From the NCBI RefSeq assembly GCF_003013395.1, contig NZ_PXZM01000014.1, positions 1-64,000 of the forward strand: a DNA stretch of 64,000 nucleotides, in the 5' to 3' direction. The stretch's first letter is position 1; each line of letters starts with the position of its first letter. Position numbers and translations under genes: made by a program. A model generated the notes under the pieces. The model ran no database searches and was not told where the DNA came from. It was given only the letters and a program-made list of their open reading frames with translations. This DNA comes from Brevibacillus fortis. GTDB taxonomy: Bacteria; Bacillota; Bacilli; Brevibacillales; Brevibacillaceae. Positions 28,473 through 36,801 of the stretch are shown piece after piece.

Positions 28473-28988
28473 ATGCTCAAACGACCGGAAAGAGATGAGT
28501 ACGCTAGTTATTTTGACTATTATATTGGACTAGTTCCAGAGGGCGAGCTGCAGACGATCCTCACGCAACAAGGAGAGAGTGTAGTCGCCTTATTTTCTTC
28601 ACTTACGCCAGAGCAAATCGATTATCGGTATGCACCTGGTAAATGGAGTGTAAAAGAGGTTTTGGGTCATCTCGTGGATACAGAGCGAATCATGAGTTAT
28701 CGCTTGCTCCGAATTGTTAGAGGAGACCAGACGCCACTCATCGGGTTTGATGAAAATGCTTTTGTAGAAGGCGCTTTTTTTCAACAACGAGAGCTCTCTG
28801 ATTTGTTGGAAGAGTACAAGGCCATTCGCGCTTCTACAGTGGCGCAAGTACGAGGAATCTCGCCAGAAGCGTGGGTGCGTACCGGACTTGCCAACGGAAA
28901 TAAGCTATCAGCCAGGACATTGGCGTATGTGATTGCTGGACATGAAGCTCACCACTGTAACATTCTAAAAGAGAGATATTTGGGATAG
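28473..28988 (+). CDS. DinB family protein
   Basis: A 171-residue four-helix-bundle protein of the DinB/YfiT-like superfamily. Three histidines that usually bind a divalent metal are present in GHLVDTERIM (about residue 67) and GHEAHHCN near the C-terminus. Such proteins are metal-dependent transferases or hydrolases, often thiol-linked; the specific reaction is not known. GGGAGAG precedes the ATG. A broken methyltransferase gene follows. Confidence 0.85.
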   Translation: MLKRPERDEYASYFDYYIGLVPEGELQTILTQQGESVVALFSSLTPEQIDYRYAPGKWSVKEVLGHLVDTERIMSYRLLRIVRGDQTPLIGFDENAFVEGAFFQQRELSDLLEEYKAIRASTVAQVRGISPEAWVRTGLANGNKLSARTLAYVIAGHEAHHCNILKERYLG

Positions 28989-29009
28989 TTCGATCCGCGG
29001 AGGCTTAAA

Positions 29010-29100
29010 ATGCGATCGGTTCATACCATTTTTTATGCATCGCCAATCGGCATCAGCGAAATCAGTGGAACAGAAGAAGGAGTCTGCTCTATCACGTACA
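29010..29100 (+). pseudogene. O6-methylguanine-DNA methyltransferase (Ogt-like), 5' fragment
   Basis: ATG 29010 has a good GCGGAGG site (28997-29003). The first ~30 residues (FYASPIGISEISGTEEGVCSITY) match the typical N-terminal beta strand region of Ogt/MGMT proteins. The frame then becomes unrelated and stops inside the cobalamin riboswitch (near 29160). The DNA-binding domain and the catalytic PCHR motif are missing. It appears to be a truncated remnant; the identification rests on a short stretch. Confidence 0.5.
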
Positions 29101-29136
29101 CATATCGGACCATAAATAGGAATGAGAATACACAAT

Positions 29137-29335
29137 TTCATAGGTGGAAACAGGTTCCTTAGGGCGTAGCCAATTCGCACAAGGATAATAGGGAAGCTCG
29201 GTGCAAATCCGACACGGTCCCGCCACTGTAAGAGGGGAGTCAGCGTCCAAAAAGCCACTGGTCTATCAAAGTAGACGGGGAAGGCGACGCTCGACGATGA
29301 ACTCAAAGTCAGGAGACCTGCCTGTTTCGACAACA
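29137..29335 (+). ncRNA. Cobalamin riboswitch
   Basis: The conserved core GGTCCCGCCACTGTA is at 29216-29230. The B12 box AAGTCAGGAGACCTGCCTGT is at 29306-29325, and the 5' GGTGGAAACAGGTTCC segment is present. The expected order and spacing are all there. No terminator precedes the next start codon, so control of the ribosome binding site at 29356-29363 is likely. It drives two tiny ORFs. Confidence 0.93.
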
Positions 29336-29370
29336 CTGATAGACCTACGGGAGATAGGGAGGTGTTAGAG

Positions 29371-29502
29371 ATGGCTTGCGAAAAACAGCGAGTGGACAAG
29401 TACGTCCCTCCTTTTCTGGCATTTTCTAACGATCGTCACGGTCGAGCGGAAAATGCTCTTTTTATTTTGGCCAGAATAAAAGAAGAGGAGGGTGTTCAAT
29501 GA
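29371..29502 (+). CDS. 43-residue small ORF directly under the cobalamin riboswitch
   Basis: ATG 29371 lies 7 bases after a near-perfect AGGGAGGTG site, immediately downstream of the B12 box. The product is basic at its start (MACEKQRVDKYVPPFLAF) and helical at its end, with no known domain. Its stop overlaps the next start as ATGA. I do not recognise it. The placement and the ribosome site make it likely to be translated. Confidence 0.6.
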   Translation: MACEKQRVDKYVPPFLAFSNDRHGRAENALFILARIKEEEGVQ

Positions 29503-29633
29503 TTCAACTTTTTATTTGCCAATGGTGCGGATATGTCGAGGAACAAGAGCTGCCTGAGGAATGCCAGGAGAGCGTGTTTCAGTGTACTTGCTGCAGTATG
29601 GAAGAGGTAGAAAGCCTGTTCACCCACAACTGA
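29499..29633 (+). CDS. 44-residue Cys-rich small ORF (possible zinc ribbon)
   Basis: Starts in an ATGA overlap with the previous small ORF, with GAGGAGGGTG about 6 bases upstream. It holds five cysteines in the pattern CxxC-x11-C-x6-C-x-CC (six Cys counting the last pair), so metal binding is plausible. The N-terminus MIQLFICQWCGY and acidic middle resemble small rubredoxin/zinc-ribbon-like proteins, but I cannot name a family. The cobalamin control hints at a link to B12, cobalt or methionine metabolism; that is inference. Confidence 0.6.
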   Translation: MIQLFICQWCGYVEEQELPEECQESVFQCTCCSMEEVESLFTHN

Positions 29634-29677
29634 AAACCTTGCCCAATTCGCTTGCAATCAGAAAAGAAAGAATTTTG

Positions 29678-29706
29678 TTGACGCTTGCCTTGGAATTTCT
29701 TAGAAT
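29678..29706 (+). promoter_or_regulatory. Promoter of the SAM-riboswitch/hom transcript
   Basis: TTGACG, 17-bp spacer, TAGAAT, about 20 bp upstream of the first S-box. Confidence 0.8.
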
Positions 29707-29727
29707 AAAGCTCAACAGCATAAATGG

Positions 29728-29890
29728 TTCTTATCCAGAGAGGTGGAGGGTCTGGCCCGATGAAGCCCGGCAACCGTTGCATATTGCGACAAGGTGCCAA
29801 TTCCTGCGAGACGTTTTTTTGTCTCGAAAGATAAGAAGCGGGTTACTTCATTTGTAGATGAACCTTCTTCTTATCGAAGAAGGTTTTTTT
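29728..29890 (+). ncRNA. SAM-I (S-box) riboswitch 1 with terminator
   Basis: The conserved AGAGAGGTGGAGGG, CCCGATGAAGCCCGGCAACC and AAGGTGCCAATTCCTGC segments lie in order, closed by a P1 stem (cttatc/gataag) at 29830. A terminator with a perfect 10-bp stem (AACCTTCTTC with GAAGAAGGTT) and seven T ends at 29890. High SAM should favour termination. Confidence 0.95.
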
Positions 29891-29902
29891 AATTTCATAT
29901 TT

Positions 29903-30068
29903 TCTTTATCCAGAGAGGTGGAGGGACTGGCCCGATGAAGCCCGGCAACCGTCACGCATATTTTGTGACAAGGTGCCAATTCCTGCAGGACATATACGTC
30001 CTGGGAGATAAGGAGGGGGAGCATTAGCTGCTAACAAGCCTTCTTCTTATCGAAGACGGCTTTTCTTT
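29903..30068 (+). ncRNA. SAM-I (S-box) riboswitch 2 with terminator
   Basis: A second complete S-box only about 70 bp after the first aptamer, with the same conserved blocks and P1 closing GATAAGG near 30007. Its own terminator (AAGCCTTCTTC with GAAGACGGCTT, T-rich tail) ends just before the hom ribosome site. The variable P3/P4 regions differ from copy 1. Confidence 0.95.
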
Positions 30069-30100
30069 TTATCTAAAATTCGGGGTATGAGGTGGTCAGG

Positions 30101-31366
30101 ATGAGTGCAGAAGTGGTACGCGTGGGATTATTGGGATTGGGAACAGTGGGTGGAGGCGTAATCAAAACGATCCGTTCGCAACAGGAGAAGCTGGCTTCTC
30201 GTTTGGGAAAGCGAATTGAGATCGTCAAAGCATTGGTGCGTGACTCGGAAAAAGAGCGAGCGGTTCATGTCGACCCTGCTTTACTGACAACAGACTTTGA
30301 GGATGTATTGAGCAGCGATGTGGATATCGTGGTGGAAGTCATGGGCGGTGTAGAACCTACCTATGATTACGTCCGTGCTTTAATCGAAAAGGGCTGCCAT
30401 GTGGTAACTGCCAACAAAGAACTCCTGGCGAAAAGAGGAACGGAGCTAGTCGATTTGGCCAATCAGCATCAAGTGCATCTTGCCTATGAAGCAAGTGTGG
30501 CAGGGGGCATCCCGATCTTGAGCGTACTGAGACAGTTCCTTCGCACAAACGATATCCAAGGAGTTCGCGGTATTCTCAACGGAACAACGAACTTTATTTT
30601 GACGAAAATGGAGGCAGAGCAGCTCTCTTACCAAGAGGTACTCAAGCAAGCGCAGGAGCTGGGCTATGCGGAAGCAGACCCTCGATCCGATGTAGAAGGT
30701 TTTGACGCTATGTACAAGTTGTATATCTTGGCACAGCTTGTTTACGGTGAATCACTGCCTTTAGCGGATGTCGTTCGCAAAGGGATTGCAGATTTGTCAG
30801 CAGGTCACATTCGGATTGCGAGCGAGCTGGGGTACCGGATCAAGCTGATCGCGCAGGCCTATCAAGCTGAAAAAGGAATTCGCCTATCTGTTGAGCCAAC
30901 CATGCTTCCGGTGAGCCATCCGTTGGCGCAAATCCACGACGCATTTAATGCTGTCCAGCTATCCGGCAACATCGTGGGAGACTTGTTGTTTACAGGAAGA
31001 GGGGCAGGAGAGCTCCCTACAGCAAGTGCTGTCGTCGAGGATTTGGCCTATTTATTGACGCAGCCATTCACACCGCATCCTACCTGGAAAGAAAAAACGG
31101 CTGACAAAGCTGGAGGCACGTTGGACTCGGCAGAACGCGTCCTTTGTTATCTAGAGGGCTCATGTCAAACTGCTACACCAGATCGTGTCCTGCATTTCCT
31201 TCAGCAAGCAGGAGTAAACGTGCAGAAACTCAAAGTCCAATTCGATTTGGGGGGCGTCTTGCGCGCAGGTTTGATCGTGACAGGGATCAGTGAAGAGCAC
31301 GAGTCCCTATTGAAAAATGATTTTGGCTTAAGCGTGCGCTGCTTCCCCATTCTCGAATCTGCGTAA
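30101..31366 (+). CDS. hom: Homoserine dehydrogenase
   Basis: Reduces aspartate semialdehyde to homoserine, the branch point to threonine and methionine. The 421 residues show the NAD(P) motif GLGTVGGGV (11-19), the catalytic-domain block NGTTNFIL and EGFDAMYKL, and a C-terminal ACT domain (about 345-421) for allosteric control. GAGGTGG gives ATG 30101; GTG 30092 is an upstream alternative. No thrC or thrB follows, and tandem S-boxes suggest it serves methionine supply. It ends at a good terminator. Confidence 0.94.
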   Translation: MSAEVVRVGLLGLGTVGGGVIKTIRSQQEKLASRLGKRIEIVKALVRDSEKERAVHVDPALLTTDFEDVLSSDVDIVVEVMGGVEPTYDYVRALIEKGCHVVTANKELLAKRGTELVDLANQHQVHLAYEASVAGGIPILSVLRQFLRTNDIQGVRGILNGTTNFILTKMEAEQLSYQEVLKQAQELGYAEADPRSDVEGFDAMYKLYILAQLVYGESLPLADVVRKGIADLSAGHIRIASELGYRIKLIAQAYQAEKGIRLSVEPTMLPVSHPLAQIHDAFNAVQLSGNIVGDLLFTGRGAGELPTASAVVEDLAYLLTQPFTPHPTWKEKTADKAGGTLDSAERVLCYLEGSCQTATPDRVLHFLQQAGVNVQKLKVQFDLGGVLRAGLIVTGISEEHESLLKNDFGLSVRCFPILESA

Positions 31367-31385
31367 GTAAGCGGAATAAAAAGAA

Positions 31386-31424
31386 AAGCCGTATTTCTAG
31401 TTACCTGGAAACACGGCTTCTTTT
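31386..31424 (+). terminator. hom terminator
   Basis: AAGCCGTATTTC pairs with GAAACACGGCTT (one mismatch), followed by CTTTT. Confidence 0.8.
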
Positions 31425-31425
31425 G

Positions 31426-32595
31426 TCAGGGGGCAGTCTCCACTGCTTTTACACGTGGCTGCACACGCCCGTCACTTGGTATGTCGACACTCTCTGAAAT
31501 GGATTCAATTCGTTTTAGCAGGGCGGCTCCATTGCTTTCATTCATCGGTACGGCTTGTCCTAATTCTGCGTGAAACGGAAGCATCGTCAGTTCACAATCA
31601 CCGCTTTTCGTACAGCTTGCTTGCAGAACCATCGTCTCCCATGTCTTGGGCTCGGTTGATCGTGTGAAAATGAAATTGCCGAGACTGTACGCAATCCATT
31701 TGTCGTTGTATCGTTCAAAGCCTTGAAGGACGTGGGGATGACCACCGACGATCAAATCTGCACCAGCATCGATGTATGCACGAGACAACTCTTTCTGATG
31801 ATCGACTGGATAATCGGAGCGTTCCTTGCCCCAGTGTGCAATCACCACGACAAGATCCGCTTGGCTGTTCGCATCTTGGATTGCTTTCACTGCCAGCGTA
31901 GGATCATAGGAAGCGGCCATACCTGGCTGGGAATCCCCTGCAAACCAGCTTGTTTCGGGAATGACCCTACTGAAGCCGAGAATCGCGATTTTGATCCCGT
32001 TCTTTTCTAGGAAGACAGGTGAATAGGCACGGCTGGCATTCTTACCTGCGCCGACGTATTCAATCCGATTTTCTTCCAAAGCGTCAAAGGTATCGAGCAA
32101 TCCTGGAACCCCTTGGTCCATGGAGTGATTATTGGCGAGATTCACGACATCAATCCCAGCGTTTTTCATGGCAGGAACAGCAAGTGGCGACGACTTGTAG
32201 ACATACTCCTTGTTCTGTGCAGCAACACCTGCGGCGGTAATCGGCGTCTCCAGATTGGCAATCGTGATATCATCTTGCAAAAAGAGCGAGCTTACATGCT
32301 TATATGGGTAGTCATAGCTGTTTGCGAGTAAGGTTTTCTCTACATTCCCTGACATCATAATGTCACCGACAAAGGTGAGTTGCACAGTAGACTTTTGGTT
32401 CACGGTATTGTCAGGAGTAGGCTGCGTGCTCGGGTTAGCATATTCTCCATCCATCGCTGATTCGAAAAGGTAGTAGGTTGCGACGACGAAGATGGCTAAC
32501 ACGCTAAATAGGAGTGTGCTTTTAGCAGCCCGTACCCATTTTCTACGTGAATGCTTGCGCCGAGCTTTTCCCCGGCTTGATCTGGTCTCGTTCAT
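31426..32595 (-). CDS. CapA-family metallophosphatase-like protein
   Basis: About 389 residues. A short basic cytoplasmic part is followed by one transmembrane anchor (STLLFSVLAIFVVATYYLF), a Thr/Pro linker and a CapA/PgsA-type domain: TFVGDIMMSGN, NLETPIT, NLANNHSMDQG and VVVIAHWGKE...GGHPHVLQGFE. The family is linked to capsule and poly-gamma-glutamate synthesis, but no other capsule genes are near. A frame from 32796 exists; ATG 32595 with AAGGGGG is preferred. It is divergent from the gene at 32673. Confidence 0.85.
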   Translation of the reverse strand: MNETRSSRGKARRKHSRRKWVRAAKSTLLFSVLAIFVVATYYLFESAMDGEYANPSTQPTPDNTVNQKSTVQLTFVGDIMMSGNVEKTLLANSYDYPYKHVSSLFLQDDITIANLETPITAAGVAAQNKEYVYKSSPLAVPAMKNAGIDVVNLANNHSMDQGVPGLLDTFDALEENRIEYVGAGKNASRAYSPVFLEKNGIKIAILGFSRVIPETSWFAGDSQPGMAASYDPTLAVKAIQDANSQADLVVVIAHWGKERSDYPVDHQKELSRAYIDAGADLIVGGHPHVLQGFERYNDKWIAYSLGNFIFTRSTEPKTWETMVLQASCTKSGDCELTMLPFHAELGQAVPMNESNGAALLKRIESISESVDIPSDGRVQPRVKAVETAP

Positions 32596-32672
32596 TTTTC
32601 CCCCTTGTATTTCTATCCTTGCATAAATGAATTTTGATATCCTATAAGTAATACGAAAAGAGGCGAAAAAAG

Positions 32673-33488
32673 GTGCGATTAACTTTTGATCATTTGGTTC
32701 ATTTTGTACAGCGAACGCCACAGGAAGCATCGGAACAATTTTGCCAAGCAGGTTTTCATGCGGTAGCTGGAGGGCGTCATGCGTCTTGGGGGACATGGAA
32801 TAGCCTTAGTTATTTTGGTCTTTCTTATGTTGAATTTTTGGCGATTGAAAACAAGGAGCTTGCTCGACAATCAGACAATCCGCTCGTGCGTCAATGCATC
32901 GAGGATGAGAAAAAGGGAGAAGGATTTGGTCAGATTGCGCTTCGGACGAACGAGTTGGATGCGTGGGCAGAGCGTCTGCGAAGCCAAGGTTTGCAGGTTA
33001 CTGGACCTGTTGCGGGGAGTCGTACCCGTGATGATGGTACGACGCTTCGATGGCGGATGCTCTTCCTCGAAGATGCAACTAGTGCCCTACTACCGCCATT
33101 TCTCATTGAATGGTCGCAAACGGATGAAGAGAGAACAGAAGATTTGACAAATCGTGGCATCATTGAAGCACATCCGAACGGTGCAGCCCATCTCGATTCT
33201 GTATGTTATGCCGTGACGGATCTGGAAGAAGCAACAGCACGTTGGCAAAGCTGGTTTGGATGGAAGAAGAGCGAAAAATTCTACGATAAAGAACTGGGAG
33301 CCATCTGTCACGTATTTGAACTTCCGGGTGGAAATGTAGTACTCTGCCAACCAACAGAAGAGGGATTGGCGCAATCGGCCTTGCAAAATCGCGGGCAAAG
33401 ACCGTTTTTTGCGAGAGTGTCAGGTCTAGAGAAGGAAAGCGAGTCTAAAATTTGTGGCGGAACATACTTTCTAACCGCGCTGGAATAG
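32673..33488 (+). CDS. VOC-superfamily protein of the Glyoxalase_3 type
   Basis: A 271-residue protein opening with FDHLVHFVQRTPQEA. The HAVAGGRHASWGTWNSLSYF block is characteristic of the long glyoxalase-like domain proteins. A second VOC-like half begins at AHLDSVCYAVTDLEEATARW, so two modules are present. Function unknown. The start is a GTG with GAGG upstream. It is divergent from the CapA gene. Confidence 0.8.
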   Translation: MRLTFDHLVHFVQRTPQEASEQFCQAGFHAVAGGRHASWGTWNSLSYFGLSYVEFLAIENKELARQSDNPLVRQCIEDEKKGEGFGQIALRTNELDAWAERLRSQGLQVTGPVAGSRTRDDGTTLRWRMLFLEDATSALLPPFLIEWSQTDEERTEDLTNRGIIEAHPNGAAHLDSVCYAVTDLEEATARWQSWFGWKKSEKFYDKELGAICHVFELPGGNVVLCQPTEEGLAQSALQNRGQRPFFARVSGLEKESESKICGGTYFLTALE

Positions 33489-33515
33489 TTGTGTAGAGGA
33501 AATGGAGGCGTACAT

Positions 33516-33683
33516 ATGGGATCTCCCCGACATATTGTGTCCGCAGCAGCGATTATCATCAATGAGCGTCAGGAGATTTTGTTGATCAAGGGTCCGCGTA
33601 GAGGATGGGAAATGCCTGGTGGTCAAGTAGAAGAGGGCGAATCTTTTGCTCAGGCAGCCATTGATGATGGCGAAGCATTCTAA
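33516..33683 (+). pseudogene. NUDIX hydrolase, 5' fragment
   Basis: A 55-residue frame with a good start (GGAGG, ATG 33516). It begins like a NUDIX hydrolase (SAAAIIINERQEILLIKGPRRGWEMPGGQVEEGES) but stops 12 residues after the GGQVEEGE part of the box, before the REUxEE half. The missing catalytic glutamates make activity unlikely. A short hairpin with a long T run follows at 33693-33717. Confidence 0.75.
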
Positions 33684-33896
33684 CAAAAAACATCTCGCAA
33701 GCCGAGAGGGTTTTTTGTTTTTTTATGATCGTACGTTCCTCGCTAGCCTGAGGATTCTTTTGATGGTGGAATGCCCATTCTGAAACGGAACGAAAATTGG
33801 AATTTGTAAAAATGGTTAAATTTGGATGTGAAAACAGAAAAGTGAAGATAAAATACAGTACCATAGGATTATCTAGAGTCAAAAGAGGAAGTGAAG

Positions 33897-34781
33897 GTGA
33901 TAGGGGTGCTCATAATGAGTATCTTATTGACAATAATCCTAATTGTTCTGTTGGTCTTTATTTACAAAAAACGTGAAGAACCCGAAACAAAGCTAGGATG
34001 GAAAGTGGTTGGCTATTTTTGGTTAGGGGCATTTACTTTTAAGGCAAACGAGATCCCGTTACCTTTAGGCTTTTTGCTATTTCTATTGGTTTTCCGTCCA
34101 ACGACGAATGTGAAAACCAAAAATCGTTCCGCTTATCTCGGCTTAATGTTTTTTCTCGCTCTGAATGTAATTTTCCCAGCAGTGGAGAAGGAGCTGTTTG
34201 AACGTCCGCGAGATGTAGTCGCTGCCAGCAACAATATGTTTCAAGTTGATTTCACAAACGATTGGATGAAGATACGAGATCAAATCAAAATCGACGAGCA
34301 TGCACGGCTGGTATATTTTAAGGCGCATTATCAAAAAAATGGTCAGATAGATCGCTTGTATTATTATGTAGTAAGCGTTTCAGGAAAGGACTCTGTCTAT
34401 TATGATATCAATTTTTCTGCTGACACAAATCGATATACAATCCGCGCTGAGAAAATTGGTGTTAAAGGGATAAAATATGTGGAATTCGTAGAGGCTTCGA
34501 GATTTTTTGAAGTTTTGGATGAGGTTTCGCCTCGAAATCTTTCTCTAGAACAACCATTTGAAGGGTATACCCTTAGATTCGATGGAGAATGGATAACGGA
34601 TGCTGACGAGTATCAGCAAAAATATGTGATCCTGGGGAAAGAAATCAAACCCATTACTAGTGATCAACTTCCGGCGGAAGGCTACTCCATCCATCTTTGC
34701 GGGAAAGGGAAGCCTTACGAATTACCGACTGGCTTTGGAGTATCAAACAGATGTGAAGCGAGTGTAGATTTCTTTTTTTGA
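33897..34781 (+). CDS. Hypothetical membrane protein
   Basis: About 294 residues. Three hydrophobic segments lie in the first ~95 residues (SILLTIILIVLLVFIY, LPLGFLLFLLVF, YLGLMFFLALNVIF). A ~195-residue soluble beta-rich domain follows, with no recognised motif. I do not recognise the family. Start choice is uncertain: GTG 33897 has AGAGGA 7 bases upstream, GTG 33891 and ATG 33915 are alternatives. Base composition is more A+T-rich than neighbouring core genes. Confidence 0.6.
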   Translation: MIGVLIMSILLTIILIVLLVFIYKKREEPETKLGWKVVGYFWLGAFTFKANEIPLPLGFLLFLLVFRPTTNVKTKNRSAYLGLMFFLALNVIFPAVEKELFERPRDVVAASNNMFQVDFTNDWMKIRDQIKIDEHARLVYFKAHYQKNGQIDRLYYYVVSVSGKDSVYYDINFSADTNRYTIRAEKIGVKGIKYVEFVEASRFFEVLDEVSPRNLSLEQPFEGYTLRFDGEWITDADEYQQKYVILGKEIKPITSDQLPAEGYSIHLCGKGKPYELPTGFGVSNRCEASVDFFF

Positions 34782-34797
34782 TGACCGGAAATGAAAG

Positions 34798-34825
34798 AAA
34801 CCACCTCGCATTGGAGGTGGTTTTC
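34798..34825. terminator. Bidirectional terminator
   Basis: AAACCACCTC pairs with GAGGTGGTTT around GCATTG, with A and T runs on either side; it serves both converging genes. Confidence 0.85.
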
Positions 34826-34827
34826 TA

Positions 34828-35307
34828 CTAGGTGCCAAACGTCTTTTTGGTTAAATTCCGATACATCACCAGCATCGCGATACGCCAAGGTACGAGCATA
34901 CCAAATGCGAGCAAGAAGAACAGTCCACCCGTTTGAATCGGTGTAAAGCTATCATTGATCGCCAGTTTAATAATCAGCCGGATGACCAACAGACCAGTCA
35001 AAATGAAGAAAAACGCTCGGGACCGTTTCAAATACACGTCTTGCCCGATGATTTCGAAGCGTGATGTCATAATCAACGGAATCGAAAAGATTAGCCCGAC
35101 CACAAAGGCAGCAATATCAAACATGGGCGGTAATTGCGCTTCGGGGAACAAGAACATTGCAAACCCTGTTGCCATAAAGAAGGGTGGCAAAATAATGCTT
35201 TTTGCAGAAGCCGGCTTTTTTTGCCGACGCATTCTCACAAAGATCACTGCAATAGCCATCACGAGAGGCAGCAGGATTCCAAAAATGGGAGAGGAAAGGA
35301 TCTGCAT
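34828..35307 (-). CDS. ccdC: CcdC-family membrane protein
   Basis: A 159-residue protein with about five hydrophobic segments. It resembles CcdC (YneJ) of Bacillus, linked genetically to cytochrome c biogenesis, in length, topology and the SRFEIIGQDVYLKRSRAFFFIL region. No ccdA or thioredoxin-like gene is nearby, so the role rests on family resemblance. GGAGGCG lies upstream of the ATG. Confidence 0.75.
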   Translation of the reverse strand: MQILSSPIFGILLPLVMAIAVIFVRMRRQKKPASAKSIILPPFFMATGFAMFLFPEAQLPPMFDIAAFVVGLIFSIPLIMTSRFEIIGQDVYLKRSRAFFFILTGLLVIRLIIKLAINDSFTPIQTGGLFFLLAFGMLVPWRIAMLVMYRNLTKKTFGT

Positions 35308-35406
35308 GGAAAAACGCCTCCATAAGTGTTCAACGTACTTTCATTAGTGTACACCAAAGCATGGTCTGTGGGAAAGCGTTTGTCAGGGTTTGTTACATTC
35401 GGAAGA

Positions 35407-36606
35407 CTAGGCAGCTGCCTCATCGTGGGAGCGTACATCCAGCTTATGCTTTTTACTGTATAGGAAAGTCAACAAGCCAAAGAGTAATGTCACCGAGCCG
35501 ATGAAGATGAGGTAGGCGCTAATGCCGAGAAGGTCAAGCCCGACCCCTGTAATCGCGAGAGCCAACAAGAAAAATCCACGATCCAGCATGCTTTTGAAAG
35601 AAAAGAATCGCCCTTGCTGGTGTGGAGGTAGGCGCTTCTGGAAAATCGTTGCGATGACAGGGAAGAAGAAAGCGACGACAAAGCCGAACACGGAGAAGGA
35701 AGCAAGCACCATGAATTTGTTATCGGCTAGTGACATGCCAAACTGGGACAGCGCGAAGAAAAAGAGCATGACAGTGGACGCTGCCACGAGGTTTCTGCGA
35801 CCTATCCAACGTTTTGCCAAGAGACCGCCGATCAAGATGCTGGTTCCTTCCACTGCATAGATCCATCCCATGAGCTCGGGTTCCTGCTGCAGTTCGCTAA
35901 AGTTCAAGATCATCAGGTTCACACCGCCAAGGAACAAGGTGATCAACCCGTTATTAATCAATCCGACAAACAAGGCTGGGTCCTGTCGCGAGATCGTCAG
36001 TACTTCGCGAAACTCCACTTTTTCCTGAATTTTCCGAGAAGTGACTTGGGGAATGCGGAGAAAGAGTGTGACGACAGCGAGTACAGCGTACGCGACGATG
36101 GAACAGACATACAGCATGGATAGATCCATAGATACAACGAGTATACCGCCGATTGCTGTTCCCCCAATGCGCGAGAGGGTAGAAATATTCAAGTATGCAC
36201 TATTCGCCTTGAGTAACTCGTCCTGGGAAAGGATGGCTGGCAAGGAAGCCTGCACGGTCGGAAAATAAAAGGCAGCTGAGCATTGCATCACGATCAAAGA
36301 TACGATCATCCACAGAAGAGAATCGTTTGCAAGAGCCGGGAACATGAAGACGGGGCTGAGTGTTCGGACCAAGCTGGCAAACAGCATGATCTTGCCTTTG
36401 TCATACATGTCAATCACCACACCCGCTTTAGGGGCGAGGAGGATGCTGACCACCAATCCACACATCAGTATCAAGCCCTTCACCGTATCAGAAGGAACGA
36501 GTTTCTGCATGAACGAAAGATTGGCAATAATCGAAATCCACATGCCCGCTCCCGCGACGATCTCTCCGCTCATTAAAAGCAGAAAGGTACGATTACGCCA
36601 TAACAT
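35407..36606 (-). CDS. MFS transporter (macrolide-efflux-like, MFS_3 type)
   Basis: A 399-residue major facilitator protein with about 12 hydrophobic segments. The N-terminus (LWRNRTFLLLMSGEIVAGAGMWI) and the loop VVIDMYDKGKIML between helices 2 and 3 fit the drug-efflux MFS branch similar to MefA/tetracycline-type proteins. The substrate is unknown. ATG 36624 is in frame but GGAGTGG favours ATG 36606. No regulator is adjacent. Confidence 0.82.
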   Translation of the reverse strand: MLWRNRTFLLLMSGEIVAGAGMWISIIANLSFMQKLVPSDTVKGLILMCGLVVSILLAPKAGVVIDMYDKGKIMLFASLVRTLSPVFMFPALANDSLLWMIVSLIVMQCSAAFYFPTVQASLPAILSQDELLKANSAYLNISTLSRIGGTAIGGILVVSMDLSMLYVCSIVAYAVLAVVTLFLRIPQVTSRKIQEKVEFREVLTISRQDPALFVGLINNGLITLFLGGVNLMILNFSELQQEPELMGWIYAVEGTSILIGGLLAKRWIGRRNLVAASTVMLFFFALSQFGMSLADNKFMVLASFSVFGFVVAFFFPVIATIFQKRLPPHQQGRFFSFKSMLDRGFFLLALAITGVGLDLLGISAYLIFIGSVTLLFGLLTFLYSKKHKLDVRSHDEAAA

Positions 36607-36801
36607 GAGAGCCACTCCAAACATTCGTTAGATAGGTAAAAATTTGAACCGATCCATTCATTTTGATCAAAAACGATTTCTCTAGTATAGCATTCATGCA
36701 AACGCTTGTATATTTATTGTCTTTGTGGGTATTCTTCGTATTCATAACGGACAAACTAACGCAACACTGCGGCCATTACGCCCTAAAGGAGCTATTCGTA
36801 A

